From the NCBI GenBank assembly GCA_048498995.1, contig JBEHWX010000001.1, positions 67,037 through 131,036 of the forward strand: a stretch of DNA of 64,000 bases, written 5' to 3'. The translations under genes were made by a program, and so were the position numbers. The notes beneath the pieces were generated by a model. It was not told the DNA's origin and did not search any database. It worked only from the letters and a program-made list of their open reading frames with translations. Numbering within the stretch: position 1 is the first letter of the stretch; every line of letters starts with the position of its first letter. Shown one piece after another: positions 1-7,823 of this stretch. The stretch comes from JBEHWX01 sp048498995 (lineage in GTDB: Bacteria > Bacteroidota > Ignavibacteria > OLB7).

Positions 1-613
1 GATCGTCGAAGAGGTTGCCGGTCGTGATCTTCATCCGGCCGGAGAGGAAGTCGACGCTGCGGGACTCGAACTCGCCGGTGCTCGCGTGGTAATCGGTGCG
101 GTCGACCGCGTCGAGCACGAACTCGTCGTTCCGGTAGCGGAAGGTGTAGGCGGCGTTGAAGCGCCACCATCCGCCGCCGTAGAAGGGGATCACCAGCGCG
201 CCACCATCGATGCGGAGCTCCTCGAACGGATCGAAGTCGACTCCCTCGTTGGCGCGGAGGATGAACGTGTCGTGGCGCGCCGCCAGCCGCAGGCCCGGGG
301 CTCCCTGCTGGCGGAAGAGGACCAGGAGGATCCGCGCCTTGGCCGGCTCGACGCGCGTGCCGGACGGACCCCGGTTCTCCACCATGGCGACATCGGATTC
401 TATCACCATCGCCACGTCGGTCTGCTCGTCGCCGTTGAGGTCGCCGGAGGCGGAGGAGAGGATGTGCCAGCCCGCGGGAATGAAGTCCCGGGCGGATGAG
501 CCGGACGTGGGAACGGATGGATAGGCGGAGGCGGCCCGAAGGTGATGGGCGCCGGAGATGAGGATGACCGCGATGGGCGCGATCAGGCGAAGATGGCCAA
601 CTGTGCGCTGCAT
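1..613 (-). CDS. Secreted protein, FG-GAP-like N-terminus (partial, 3' end off window)
   Basis: The minus-strand frame opens with ATG at 613 and runs without a stop to the left edge, giving 204 visible residues. The N-terminus is a signal peptide (basic start, hydrophobic core LIAPIAVILISGA). A segment reading GDLNGDEQTDVAMVIE follows; it resembles the Asp-rich calcium-binding loop of FG-GAP/VCBS repeats found in secreted proteins. The rest is a beta-rich sequence with many Trp/Tyr residues (IPFYGGGWWRF). I do not recognise a specific family, and whether a sorting domain follows cannot be seen. The frame keeps high G/C at third codon positions, which supports coding. No clear Shine-Dalgarno precedes the start. 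Confidence 0.75.
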   Translation of the reverse strand, partial: MQRTVGHLRLIAPIAVILISGAHHLRAASAYPSVPTSGSSARDFIPAGWHILSSASGDLNGDEQTDVAMVIESDVAMVENRGPSGTRVEPAKARILLVLFRQQGAPGLRLAARHDTFILRANEGVDFDPFEELRIDGGALVIPFYGGGWWRFNAAYTFRYRNDEFVLDAVDRTDYHASTGEFESRSVDFLSGRMKITTGNLFDD

Positions 614-858
614 GAAAGCTCCTGGAGATGGCCACGGGGCCGAGCGTTCATCGGAATTCGGGCGGCCGGCTCCGGGGCTTCCTGGTGAAGCTCCTGAATG
701 GCCGGAGTGCCCGCCACTTGCAGACATCGGTGCGGCGCAAATGTAACGAAGAAGGTGGGATGATTGCCAAGCGGCGCGGGAGAGCGGCCCGGGAGAGCCG
801 TCGGGAGCGGATGATTCCCGCGAGACGAAGAACGGCATGCTCCAACGGAGCAATGTGG

Positions 859-876
859 GGCGTTCAATTGACCGCC
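859..876. repeat. GGCGTTCAATTGACCGCC palindromic motif, copy 1
   Basis: A near-perfect palindrome around CAATTG. Related sites are at 10238-10255 and 28448-28465, all intergenic. It looks like a REP-type extragenic palindrome. Confidence 0.45.
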
Positions 877-962
877 GGCCGCAGAGTGCCCGGCCCAGGG
901 CAACCACGGGGAGCCGCCTCTACGGCGTCGATGATACAAAGCGTCGATTACAGTTCCGTGTG

Positions 963-989
963 CAAGGGCCGGATGGAGTACGGCCCTTG
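963..989 (-). terminator. Stem-loop downstream of the ABC operon
   Basis: CAAGGGCCG / CGGCCCTTG form a perfect 9-bp stem with a 9-nt loop, about 50 nt beyond the stop of the last permease gene of the leftward operon. There is no U-tract, so this is a likely transcript end or RNA-stabilising hairpin rather than a classic intrinsic terminator. Confidence 0.45.
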
Positions 990-1004
990 GTCACCGCGAT
1001 TTCG

Positions 1005-1039
1005 CGCATTCATCATTCTACATTCTCAATTCTCTTCCC
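1005..1039 (-). repeat. GAGAATT element, copy at the permease stop
   Basis: On the minus strand the permease stop TGA is followed by GGGAAGAGAATTGAGAATG and then a degenerate GATGAA segment. This is one member of the dispersed element family also present at 2162-2660, 3161-3441, 28515-28565 and 43466-43514. Confidence 0.6.
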
Positions 1040-2164
1040 TCACTCCAGATTCTTCCTGAACCTCATGAAGCTCACGCCGAAGATCACCACGCCGATCGCC
1101 AGCAGGGCGAGGAAATCGGGCCAGAGGACTTCCATGCCGACCCCCTTCAGAAAGATCCCGCGGATGATCACTAGATAGTACCTGAGCGGCACCGCGTAGG
1201 TCAGCGGCTGCAGCCAGGTCGGCATGTTCTCGATCGGGAAGGAGTAGCCGGAGAGGAAGAGGAACGGCGGCAGCACGAAGAAGCTCGTGGTGAAGGTCGC
1301 CTGCTGCTGCGTCTTCGAGATCGTCGAGATGAACAGCCCCAGCCCGAGCACCGTGATCAGGAAGACGATCGTCAGCAGGAAGAAGAGGACGAGATTCCCC
1401 CGCATCGTCACGCCGAAGACGAGCGCGGCCACGATCAGCATGTTCATCAGCGTGATGCTGGCGGTGAGCACGAACGGCGCCAGCTTGCCGATGATGATCT
1501 GATACGGCTTGATCGGGCTGACCACCAATTGCTCGAGCGTCCCGACCTCCCGCTCCTTCACGATCGAGGTGGAGCTGGCGATCACGGTGGTCATCATCAT
1601 CAACAGCCCGAGGATCCCCGGGATGAAATAGCGCTTGCTCTTCAGGTCCGGGTTGTACCAGACGCGCGTCTGCGCGCTCACACCGGCCACGCGCGCGGCC
1701 GGCATCTTCTTCTGCACGTCGAGGAGGATCTTCTGCGAATAGGCGGCCACGATCGTCCCGGCATAGGCCGAGGCGATGTTGGCGGTATAGCCGTCGGAGC
1801 CGTCGATCAGCGACTGAAGCTGCACAGTGCGGCGCGCCAGAATCTTCCGTCCGAAGCCCGGCGGAATCACCAGCACGATCTTGTCCTCGCCATCCTCCAG
1901 CACGTCATCGGTCTCGGCGTAGCGGTCGAGCCACTTGGTGACCGTGAAGTACTCGGAGTTGGTGAAGCTCCTGACCAGCGCGCGGCTCTCGACCGTGCGA
2001 TCGAAGTCCAGCACCGCCATGTCGATGTTCTTGACATCGAGGTTGGCGGCGAAGCCGAAGAGGGTCAGCTGCATCAGCGGAGCTATCAGCGTCAGCGCCC
2101 TGAGCTGAGCCGAGCTCCGGATCTCGATGAACTGCTTCCGTATGAGCGCGAGTATCGCCTGCAC
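1040..2164 (-). CDS. ABC-2 type transporter permease (YbhR/YbhS-like), distal
   Basis: A 374-residue inner-membrane permease, last gene of the efflux operon. It has the ABC-2 layout: a short cytoplasmic N-terminus (ILALIRKQFIEIRSS), TM1, a large extracytoplasmic domain of about 150 residues (from the DVKNIDMAVLDFDRT segment), then five TM helices. The motif VKEREVGTLEQLVVSPIKPYQIIIGKL is diagnostic of the family. It should pair with the permease at 3442-4569 and the two ATPases upstream to export drugs or other amphipathic compounds across the inner membrane. The start is GTG at 2164, fixed by homology to the N-terminus of the sister permease; no Shine-Dalgarno is visible. It is unusually separated from the rest of its operon by 1.28 kb holding two repeat arrays, and its first ~24 nt are copied in the adjacent array. 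Confidence 0.92.
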   Translation of the reverse strand: MQAILALIRKQFIEIRSSAQLRALTLIAPLMQLTLFGFAANLDVKNIDMAVLDFDRTVESRALVRSFTNSEYFTVTKWLDRYAETDDVLEDGEDKIVLVIPPGFGRKILARRTVQLQSLIDGSDGYTANIASAYAGTIVAAYSQKILLDVQKKMPAARVAGVSAQTRVWYNPDLKSKRYFIPGILGLLMMMTTVIASSTSIVKEREVGTLEQLVVSPIKPYQIIIGKLAPFVLTASITLMNMLIVAALVFGVTMRGNLVLFFLLTIVFLITVLGLGLFISTISKTQQQATFTTSFFVLPPFLFLSGYSFPIENMPTWLQPLTYAVPLRYYLVIIRGIFLKGVGMEVLWPDFLALLAIGVVIFGVSFMRFRKNLE

Positions 2165-2660
2165 GTGAGGAGAATTGAGAATTGAGAATGAAGAATCATG
2201 AAATCACTGCCGGACCCGTCCGGGGCCGCTGTGTGCCACCGTACAGTGCGAGCAGCGCATGTACGTGAGGAGAATTGAGAATTGAGAATGAAGAATCATG
2301 AAATCACTGCCGGACCCGTCCGGGGCCGCTGTGTGCCTCCGTACAGTGCGAGCATCGATCGCACGTGAGGAGAATTGAGAATGAAGAATGAAGAATCATG
2401 AAATCACTGCCGGACCCGTCCGGGGCCGCTGTGTGCCTCCGTACAGTGCGAGCATCGCCTGCACGTGAGGAGAATTGAGAATGAAGAATGAAGAATGAAG
2501 AATCATGAAATCACTGCCGGACCCGTCCGGGGCCGCTGTGTGCCTCCGTACCGTGCGAGCAGCGATCGCACGTGAGGAGAATTGAGAATGAAGAATGAAG
2601 AATCATGAAATCACTGCCGGTCCCGTGCGGGGCCGCGGTGAGCCTCCGTACACGGAGCGG
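2162..2660. repeat. Five-copy ~100-bp tandem array including a gene start
   Basis: Five direct copies begin at 2162, 2262, 2362, 2462 and 2569, each opening with an ACGTGAGGAGAATTGAGAAT-like segment. The period is 100 bp, or 107 where an extra 7-bp AATGAAG-type unit is present; the fifth copy is diverged after about 2620. Each copy carries GAGAATT/GAATGAA heptamers, ATGAAATCACTGCC, the hairpin CCGGACCCGTCCGG, and a tail resembling the first ~24 nt of the permease gene in reverse complement. The array lies directly at the GTG start of the permease ending at 1040. Confidence 0.9.
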
Positions 2661-2717
2661 TCGTGGGGGCGGCCGTTGCGTGGTCGCCCCCGTGGCCGTC
2701 GTATGTCGCGCGGATGT

Positions 2718-2948
2718 TTATTCGGTCGCGTGGCCCAGCGAGGCCGTGGCGATCGCGATCGCCTGCGCGAAGGCGAACATGCCGGAGAGCGCGCCGAAGA
2801 TCGGGCTCCCCTCCAGCTCGGCCGTCAGGCGCGCGGTCGAGGAAGAGGTGCTCCGGATGACTTCGGGCTCGGTAACGCGGCGCCGCTCGCGTCGCGCCAT
2901 CGCGCGCCGGAGCCTGCGTCGTTCTCGTCGTGTCATCGTTCTGTGCAT
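2718..2948 (-). CDS. Possible small basic/hydrophobic protein between two repeat arrays
   Basis: A possible 76-residue protein with no family recognised. The N-terminal half is extremely Arg-rich (TRRERRRLRRAMARRERRR). The C-terminal ~30 residues are hydrophobic (IFGALSGMFAFAQAIAIATA) and could form one membrane helix, so a single-pass anchored protein with a basic cytoplasmic tail is conceivable. A weak GGGAA lies upstream of the ATG at 2948. It sits in the same direction as the ABC permeases, sandwiched between the two tandem arrays. It could equally be non-coding or a decayed remnant; the Arg-rich half is what random high-GC sequence can give. Low certainty. Confidence 0.3.
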   Translation of the reverse strand: MHRTMTRRERRRLRRAMARRERRRVTEPEVIRSTSSSTARLTAELEGSPIFGALSGMFAFAQAIAIATASLGHATE

Positions 2949-3160
2949 TGTCGTTCGATTCCCGTTGCGTGAGGGAAGCCCCGCGGCATGGCCGGTCGCC
3001 GGGCTCCGCTGTTCTCGTTGATGGGGGGAACGTCGTCGTCGTATCCCTGGCCCGTCGGAACGGGCCGCTCCGTCATCGATATCCGCGAGGGACGCGTAAC
3101 GTCCGCCGCGATCATGATCCGCTTCACGCATGGTCCCGCGCCCACCGGAGCGGCTGCCGA

Positions 3161-3441
3161 CGAGAGGCCACTCGCCGCTCCCACCCGCACGCCATGCATG
3201 GCAATGATTTCATCCTTCTTCATTCTCAATTCTCTCCCGGCCCGCTCCGGTGCCGGCACGAGGCCGGTCGCCGCTCCCACCCGCACGCCATGCATGGCAA
3301 TGATTTCATCCTTCTTCATTCTCAATTCTCAATTCTCTCCCGGCCCGCTCCGGTGCCGGCACGAAGCCGGTCACCGCTCCCACTTACGCGCCATGCCTGG
3401 CAAAGATTTCATCCTTCTTCATTCTCAATTTTCAATTCTCT
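3161..3441. repeat. Three-copy ~96-103-bp tandem array ending at a stop codon
   Basis: Three direct copies share GCCATGCATGGC (or GCCATGCCTGGC) at 3192, 3288 and 3391, followed by ATTTCATCCTTCTTCATTCTCAATTCTC-type sequence. A partial extra copy leads in from 3161. The core is the same GAGAATT element as in the array at 2162-2660 but in the opposite orientation, with a different hairpin. The third copy ends exactly at the TGA (3442-3444) of the neighbouring permease gene. The period grows by 7 bp when an extra heptamer is present. Confidence 0.9.
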
Positions 3442-4569
3442 TCACACTGTCTTCTTCATCCGCCGGATCGCCATCACCATGGTCGACAGGGCGAACAGGA
3501 AGATCGCGGTGAACGACGGCCAGTAGGCGTGGAAGGAGGATCCCTTCAGGAGGATCGCCCGGAGAATCACCAGGAGATATTTCGCCGGCACCAGCACCGT
3601 GATGGCGCGGAGCACCACCGGCATGTTCTCCACCGGGAAGATGAATCCCGACAGGAGCTGCGTCGGCAGCACGGTGGTGAACGTCGCCAGGAAGAACGCC
3701 GTCTCCTGCGTGCTGGCGACCGTCGAGATGGTGAGCCCCATGCCGAGCCCGCCGATGATGAACAGGAGCAGCGTGATCGAGAGCATCGGAATGCTCCCGC
3801 GCACCGGCACGTCGAAGAGGATCCACCCAGCCAGGATGATCCCCACGGCCAGCGCGCAGGCGATCACGAAGTAGGGGATCACCTTGCCGATCATGAACTC
3901 CCGGCTCGACACCGGCGATACCATGATCTGCTCGATCGTCCCGCGCTCCTTCTCCCGCACGATCGACAGCGACGTGGAGATCACCGTGGTGATGATCATC
4001 ACATAGCCCATCAGCCCCGGCACCAGATAGATCGCGCTCCTGAGCTCCGGATTGAACCAGATGCGGGGACGGTAATCGACCGGCACGAACGCCGCCTGTC
4101 CGTTGGCGGCGAGTGTTCTGAGGCGGATGCGATTCGAATAATCCTGCGTGAACACCGCCACGTAGCCGGCCGCGGCCGTGGCCACGTTCGAGTTGCCGCC
4201 GTTGACGAGCGCCTGCACGTCCACCGCCTGGCGCGCCAGCAGATTCCGTCCGAACCCGGCCGGAATCACCAGCACCACATCGGCCGTGCCCCGCTCGATC
4301 ATCCGCTGCGCCTGTCCGGCACCGGGGAGGTAGCCGACCAGATCGAAGTACTCGGTGTGAAGGAACGACTGCACGAACTCCCGTGACGTGGCGCTCCGGT
4401 CCTCGTCGGCCACGGCAAGCTGCACGTGCTTGGTGTCGAGGCTGAGCGCGAAGCCGAACAACAGGAGCGTGAAGGTTGGCACGAAGGCGAGCAGCCCGAG
4501 CGAGCGCTTGTCGCGCCAGATCTGGTAGAGCTCCTTGCGGGCGATCGCGAGGATCCGTTCGAGCATCAT
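3442..4569 (-). CDS. ABC-2 type transporter permease (YbhS/YbhR-like), proximal
   Basis: A 375-residue inner-membrane permease, paralogue of the one at 1040-2164. It has a short cytoplasmic N-terminus (LERILAIARKELYQIWRDKRS), TM1, an extracytoplasmic domain, then a TM bundle. The family signature is IVREKERGTIEQIMVSPVSSREFMIGKVIP, and the end is AIRRMKKTV. The ATG at 4569 overlaps the TGA of the upstream ATPase gene (ATGATG), so translation is probably coupled; a second ATG three nucleotides downstream is an alternative. Two permeases plus two ATPase domains match the E. coli YbhF/YbhS/YbhR arrangement. The stop codon is followed directly by a GAGAATT element. Confidence 0.92.
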   Translation of the reverse strand: MMLERILAIARKELYQIWRDKRSLGLLAFVPTFTLLLFGFALSLDTKHVQLAVADEDRSATSREFVQSFLHTEYFDLVGYLPGAGQAQRMIERGTADVVLVIPAGFGRNLLARQAVDVQALVNGGNSNVATAAAGYVAVFTQDYSNRIRLRTLAANGQAAFVPVDYRPRIWFNPELRSAIYLVPGLMGYVMIITTVISTSLSIVREKERGTIEQIMVSPVSSREFMIGKVIPYFVIACALAVGIILAGWILFDVPVRGSIPMLSITLLLFIIGGLGMGLTISTVASTQETAFFLATFTTVLPTQLLSGFIFPVENMPVVLRAITVLVPAKYLLVILRAILLKGSSFHAYWPSFTAIFLFALSTMVMAIRRMKKTV

Positions 4570-5561
4570 CCCTTGTTCTCCAGCTCGATCAGGTGAATGA
4601 AGATGTCCTCGAGCGACGGCTCGATCTGCTCCACGCGCGTCACCTCGATTCCCGCCTTGGCGAGCACCTCGCGGACGCGCCGCTCGGCCAGGCCGGTATC
4701 GGCCACGTTGATGTGGATGTTGTTGCCGAAGATCGACGTCTGCTCCACCCATCCCTTCTCCTCGCCGAGGAGCGCCAGCGCGTCGGCCGGACGCGATGCC
4801 TCCACTTCCAGGATCGCCCCGGTCATGTAGGTCCGCTTCAGCTCCTTCGGGGAGCCGTAGGCGATCAGCTTGGCGAAGTAGAGGAACGCGATGTTGTCGC
4901 AGTGCTCGGCCTCGTCGAGAAAATGCGTGGTGACGAAGACGGTGATCCCCTCGGAGGCCAGACGATAGATCAGATCCCAGAAGCGCCGGCGGCTGATCGG
5001 GTCGACGCCGCCGGTCGGCTCGTCGAGGAAGACGATGCGGGGCTCGTGGAGGATGGCGGTGGCCAGCGCCAGGCGCTGACGGAGCCCGCCGGGGAGCTCG
5101 CGCGGCTTGCGGCTCTCGAGCCCGGCGAGGTTGGCCACCTCGGTCACGAACGCCTTCCGCTCGGTGATTCTGGCGCGGGGGATCTCGTAGATGCCGGCGA
5201 AGAAGTCCAGATTCTGCTCCACGGTCAGATCCTCGTAGAGGGAGAACTTCTGCGACATGTAGCCGATGTTCCGTTTCACCAGATCCGGCTGGCGCGCCAC
5301 GTCGTATCCGGCCACCGACGCCGAGCCGGAGGTGGGATCCAGCAGGCCGCAGAGCATCCGGATCACGGTGGACTTGCCGGAGCCGTTCGGGCCGAGGAAG
5401 CCGAAGATCTCGCCGGCGGCAACGTCGAAGGTGACGTTGTCCACGGCGGTGAAGGAGCCGAAGCGCTTGGTCAGGCTCCGCACCTCGATCGAGCTGGTCC
5501 GGTGCGCGCCGTTTGTCGCGCCGCCGTTCGCGCCGCCGGTGTTCGGGGCGATGCCGTTCAT
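4566..5561 (-). CDS. ABC transporter ATP-binding protein (YbhF C-terminal-half-like)
   Basis: A 331-residue cytoplasmic ATPase. After a Gly/Ala/Asn-rich leader of about 20 residues it shows Walker A GPNGSGKST, Q-loop YMSQKFSLYEDLTVEQN, a signature read as PGGLRQRLALA, Walker B IVFLDEPTGG and a canonical switch His in VFVTTHFLDEAEHC. The C-terminal ~90 residues form the extension usual for drug/lipid ABC-2 ATPases. Its ATG overlaps the stop of the upstream ATPase gene by four bases and its stop overlaps the permease start, so the three genes are tightly coupled. In E. coli YbhF the two ATPase domains are fused; here they are separate genes. Confidence 0.93.
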   Translation of the reverse strand: MNGIAPNTGGANGGATNGAHRTSSIEVRSLTKRFGSFTAVDNVTFDVAAGEIFGFLGPNGSGKSTVIRMLCGLLDPTSGSASVAGYDVARQPDLVKRNIGYMSQKFSLYEDLTVEQNLDFFAGIYEIPRARITERKAFVTEVANLAGLESRKPRELPGGLRQRLALATAILHEPRIVFLDEPTGGVDPISRRRFWDLIYRLASEGITVFVTTHFLDEAEHCDNIAFLYFAKLIAYGSPKELKRTYMTGAILEVEASRPADALALLGEEKGWVEQTSIFGNNIHINVADTGLAERRVREVLAKAGIEVTRVEQIEPSLEDIFIHLIELENKG

Positions 5562-6514
5562 GGGGTCACCTCCGGGCGATCGGCCTGGCGCTGCAGGAGG
5601 GTGATGAAGACGTTCTCGAGGGTGGTCGGCTTCGGACGGATGTCGGTGATGGCGATGCCGGCCCCGCCGATCACGGCGCGGATCAGCCCTTCGGCCTCCT
5701 CGATGCTTCCGCCGCGGAAGAGGAAGTCCAGCCGCTCGCCGAAGATCTGGACGTCGTCGAAGAAGCCGGTGATACGCTCGTCGGCGCGGGCGATCTCCAG
5801 GGCGGAGCGGCTGTCGCCGCAGATCGCCTCGATTACCTGCTGGCCGGTCATGCCGCGGATGGCCGCCGGCGTATCGAGCGCGAGGATCTCCCCCTTGCTC
5901 ATCATCGCCACGCGGGTGCAGCGCTCGGCCTCGTCCAGATAGGGCGTGGTCAGGAAGATCGTGGTGCCACCTTTCATCAGCTCGGCGAGCAGCTTCCAGA
6001 AGTCGCGCCGGGTCACCGGGTCGACGCCGGTGGTCGGCTCGTCGAGGAAGATGATCTCCGGCGTGTGGATCAGCGTGCAGGCCAGCGCGAGCTTCTGCTT
6101 CATGCCGCCGGAGAGCTTGTCGGCCAGGCGATCGCGGAAGGGGGCCAGGCGGGTGAACTCGAGCAGCTCCTCGCGTCGTTGGCGGAAGTTCCTGACGCCG
6201 TTGATCCGGGCGAAGAACTCGATGTTCTCGTCGATCGACAGATCGGTGTAGAGGGAGAAGCGCTGCGAGAGGTAGCCGATCCGCTTCTTGATCTCCTCGC
6301 TCTGGGAGACCACGTCGAAGCCGAGGAGCCGGGCGGTGCCGGCGTCCGGCCGGAGGATGCCGCAGAGCATCCGGATGGTCGTGGTCTTGCCGGCGCCGTC
6401 GGGTCCGACCAGCGCGAACATCTCGCCGCGCTCGACCTCGAAGGAGAGATCGGCCACCGCGTGGTTGTCGCCGAACGACTTGTCAAGTCCCGATATGGAG
6501 ATCGCCGCGTTCAC
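5558..6514 (-). CDS. ABC transporter ATP-binding protein (YbhF N-terminal-half-like, altered H-loop)
   Basis: A 318-residue ATPase with Walker A GPDGAGKTTT, Q-loop YLSQRFSLYTDLSIDEN, canonical signature LSGGMKQKLALA and Walker B IIFLDEPTTG. The H-loop reads IFLTTPYLDEAERC, with Pro where the switch His normally sits. Only one of the pair's two sites therefore has a standard H-switch, suggesting an asymmetric heterodimer with the next gene. The C-terminal extension ends in a TTLENVFITLL motif typical of ABC-2 drug ATPases. Start ATG 6514; the gene is separated from the upstream HlyD gene by 185 nt holding a 17-bp tandem repeat. Confidence 0.93.
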   Translation of the reverse strand: MNAAISISGLDKSFGDNHAVADLSFEVERGEMFALVGPDGAGKTTTIRMLCGILRPDAGTARLLGFDVVSQSEEIKKRIGYLSQRFSLYTDLSIDENIEFFARINGVRNFRQRREELLEFTRLAPFRDRLADKLSGGMKQKLALACTLIHTPEIIFLDEPTTGVDPVTRRDFWKLLAELMKGGTTIFLTTPYLDEAERCTRVAMMSKGEILALDTPAAIRGMTGQQVIEAICGDSRSALEIARADERITGFFDDVQIFGERLDFLFRGGSIEEAEGLIRAVIGGAGIAITDIRPKPTTLENVFITLLQRQADRPEVTP

Positions 6515-6533
6515 TGTCGCTGTTCAGGGTAAG

Positions 6534-6635
6534 TGTTCGCTCAACGAGCATGTTCGCTCAACGGGCATGTTCGCTCAACGGGCATGTTCGCTCGGGGAGC
6601 CAGTTCGCTCGGGGAGCGTGGTCGCGCGGGCCGCG
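6534..6635. repeat. Six-unit 17-bp tandem repeat within the efflux operon
   Basis: Six consecutive 17-nt units (TGTTCGCTCAACGGGCA and variants) start at 6534, 6551, 6568, 6585, 6602 and 6619. The last three diverge progressively toward GGGGAGC/GGGCCGC. Because 17 is not a multiple of three and the array lies between the ATPase start and the HlyD stop, it is non-coding leader sequence. Confidence 0.85.
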
Positions 6636-6699
6636 TTCACGGGCCGGCTCCGGCGCGATGTCTGATCGTGGAATCGGGCGTTGTCGGAAAATCTTCCTT

Positions 6700-7713
6700 T
6701 CAGCGCGTGGCCACCTGGCCGGCGGGGACGAGCCGGGCATCGGCGGTGAGGCCGGCCTTGAGCTCGCCGTTCGGGTTCGGCACGCGGATCTCCACCTCGA
6801 ACACCAGCTTCACCCGGTCGTCCTTGGTCTGCACGTTCTTCGGCGTGAACTCCGCCGTCGGCGAGATGTAGGTGACCTCGCCGCGGTAATGCTTGTCGGT
6901 GAAGGTGTCGATGGTCAGATCGGCCGCCTGCCCGAGCTTGACGCGTCCGAGCTGGTTCTCCGGGATGTAGATCTTCAGCTTCACGTTGTCGGTCTTGGAG
7001 ACCGTCAGGACGCTGGTGCCGGCGTTGACCATCTCTCCCTGTTCGAGCGCGCGCTCGGTGACCACGCCGTCGGTCGGGGCCAGGATGTGGCAGTCGGAGA
7101 TCTTCTTGTCGATGGCGGCAAGCTGCGCGCGCGCCTGCTCCTCGCGGGCGCCGGCGGCGCGGACATCCTCCTGACGGGAGCCGGTGCGGAGCTTCTGAAC
7201 GTTGATGCGGGCGGCGGCCACCTGGCGGGACTGCGCGTCGTAGCGGGCGCGGGCGTCGACGAGCGTCTTCTCCGGAATGCTCCCGACGGCGACCAGATCC
7301 TTGTAGCGGCGGACGTCGTCCTCGATCGACGCGAGGTTCACCTCGGCCACCCTGAGCGCCTCCTCGGCCTGGGCGATATCCTCGCTCCGGGTGCCGTTCT
7401 TCACCAGGTCGTACTGCGCGCGGGTGATGTCCAGGCCGGCCAGGAGCTGATCCTTCTGAAGCTGGAGATCCGCGTCGTCGACGACGAAGAGGGTATCGCC
7501 GGCGCGGACGCGGCTTCCCTCATCGACGTTCATCGTGACGAGGGTGCCGGCGGCCTTGGAGCTGATCACCACGTCGGTGGTCTCGATCACGCCGGAGGCC
7601 TCGATGGCGTTGGAGGTATCGCGGGAGCAGCCGGCGAGCGCGGCCGCGAGCGAAGCGGCCGCCAGGAGCGCGGTCGGGATCGGAGCGCGGAGGATGAAGC
7701 TGAAGGTGCTCAT
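6700..7713 (-). CDS. HlyD-family periplasmic adaptor lipoprotein (YbhG-like)
   Basis: A 337-residue membrane-fusion/adaptor protein. A signal peptide ends in a lipobox (LAAALAGC), so it is probably lipid-anchored. It is followed by a biotinyl-lipoyl half (VVISSKAAGTLVTMNVDEGSRVRAGDTLFVVDDADL), a long alpha-helical hairpin with coiled-coil character (about residues 80-205, including 'LVKNGTRSEDIAQAEEALRVAEVNLA'), the second lipoyl half (CHILAPTDGVVTERALEQGEMV), and a beta-barrel domain with PENQLGRVKLGQAADLTIDTF. Its role is to connect the ABC-2 exporter to the outer membrane. It lies between the TetR regulator and the two ATPases, as in the ybhG operon. Confidence 0.93.
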   Translation of the reverse strand: MSTFSFILRAPIPTALLAAASLAAALAGCSRDTSNAIEASGVIETTDVVISSKAAGTLVTMNVDEGSRVRAGDTLFVVDDADLQLQKDQLLAGLDITRAQYDLVKNGTRSEDIAQAEEALRVAEVNLASIEDDVRRYKDLVAVGSIPEKTLVDARARYDAQSRQVAAARINVQKLRTGSRQEDVRAAGAREEQARAQLAAIDKKISDCHILAPTDGVVTERALEQGEMVNAGTSVLTVSKTDNVKLKIYIPENQLGRVKLGQAADLTIDTFTDKHYRGEVTYISPTAEFTPKNVQTKDDRVKLVFEVEIRVPNPNGELKAGLTADARLVPAGQVATR

Positions 7714-7823
7714 GTCGCGGATATGCTGATATGGATGTCCTTCGTGGATTCGATCGATCGTCGTGGGGCCCGCGGTCGGTCGGCCGGCATCGGCCGCTCT
7801 GCGATTCGCCGCTCAGCGATCGC

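Larger units (their letters stand above)
614..1004. other. Intergenic region with two stem-loops, no gene
   Basis: No convincing coding frame. It holds the palindromic motif at 859-876 and the stem-loop at 963-989, described separately. The promoter of the leftward gene starting at 613 should lie here, but I cannot point to clear -35/-10 boxes. Confidence 0.5.

Noticed and set aside
2946..2966. T-loop-like GTTCGATTC suggesting a tRNA
   Set aside because: No acceptor or anticodon arms can be built from the flanking sequence.
2162..3441. CRISPR-like arrays
   Set aside because: Units are ~100 bp direct repeats without unique spacers of fixed size, and there are no cas genes. They are tandem repeats of a dispersed element.
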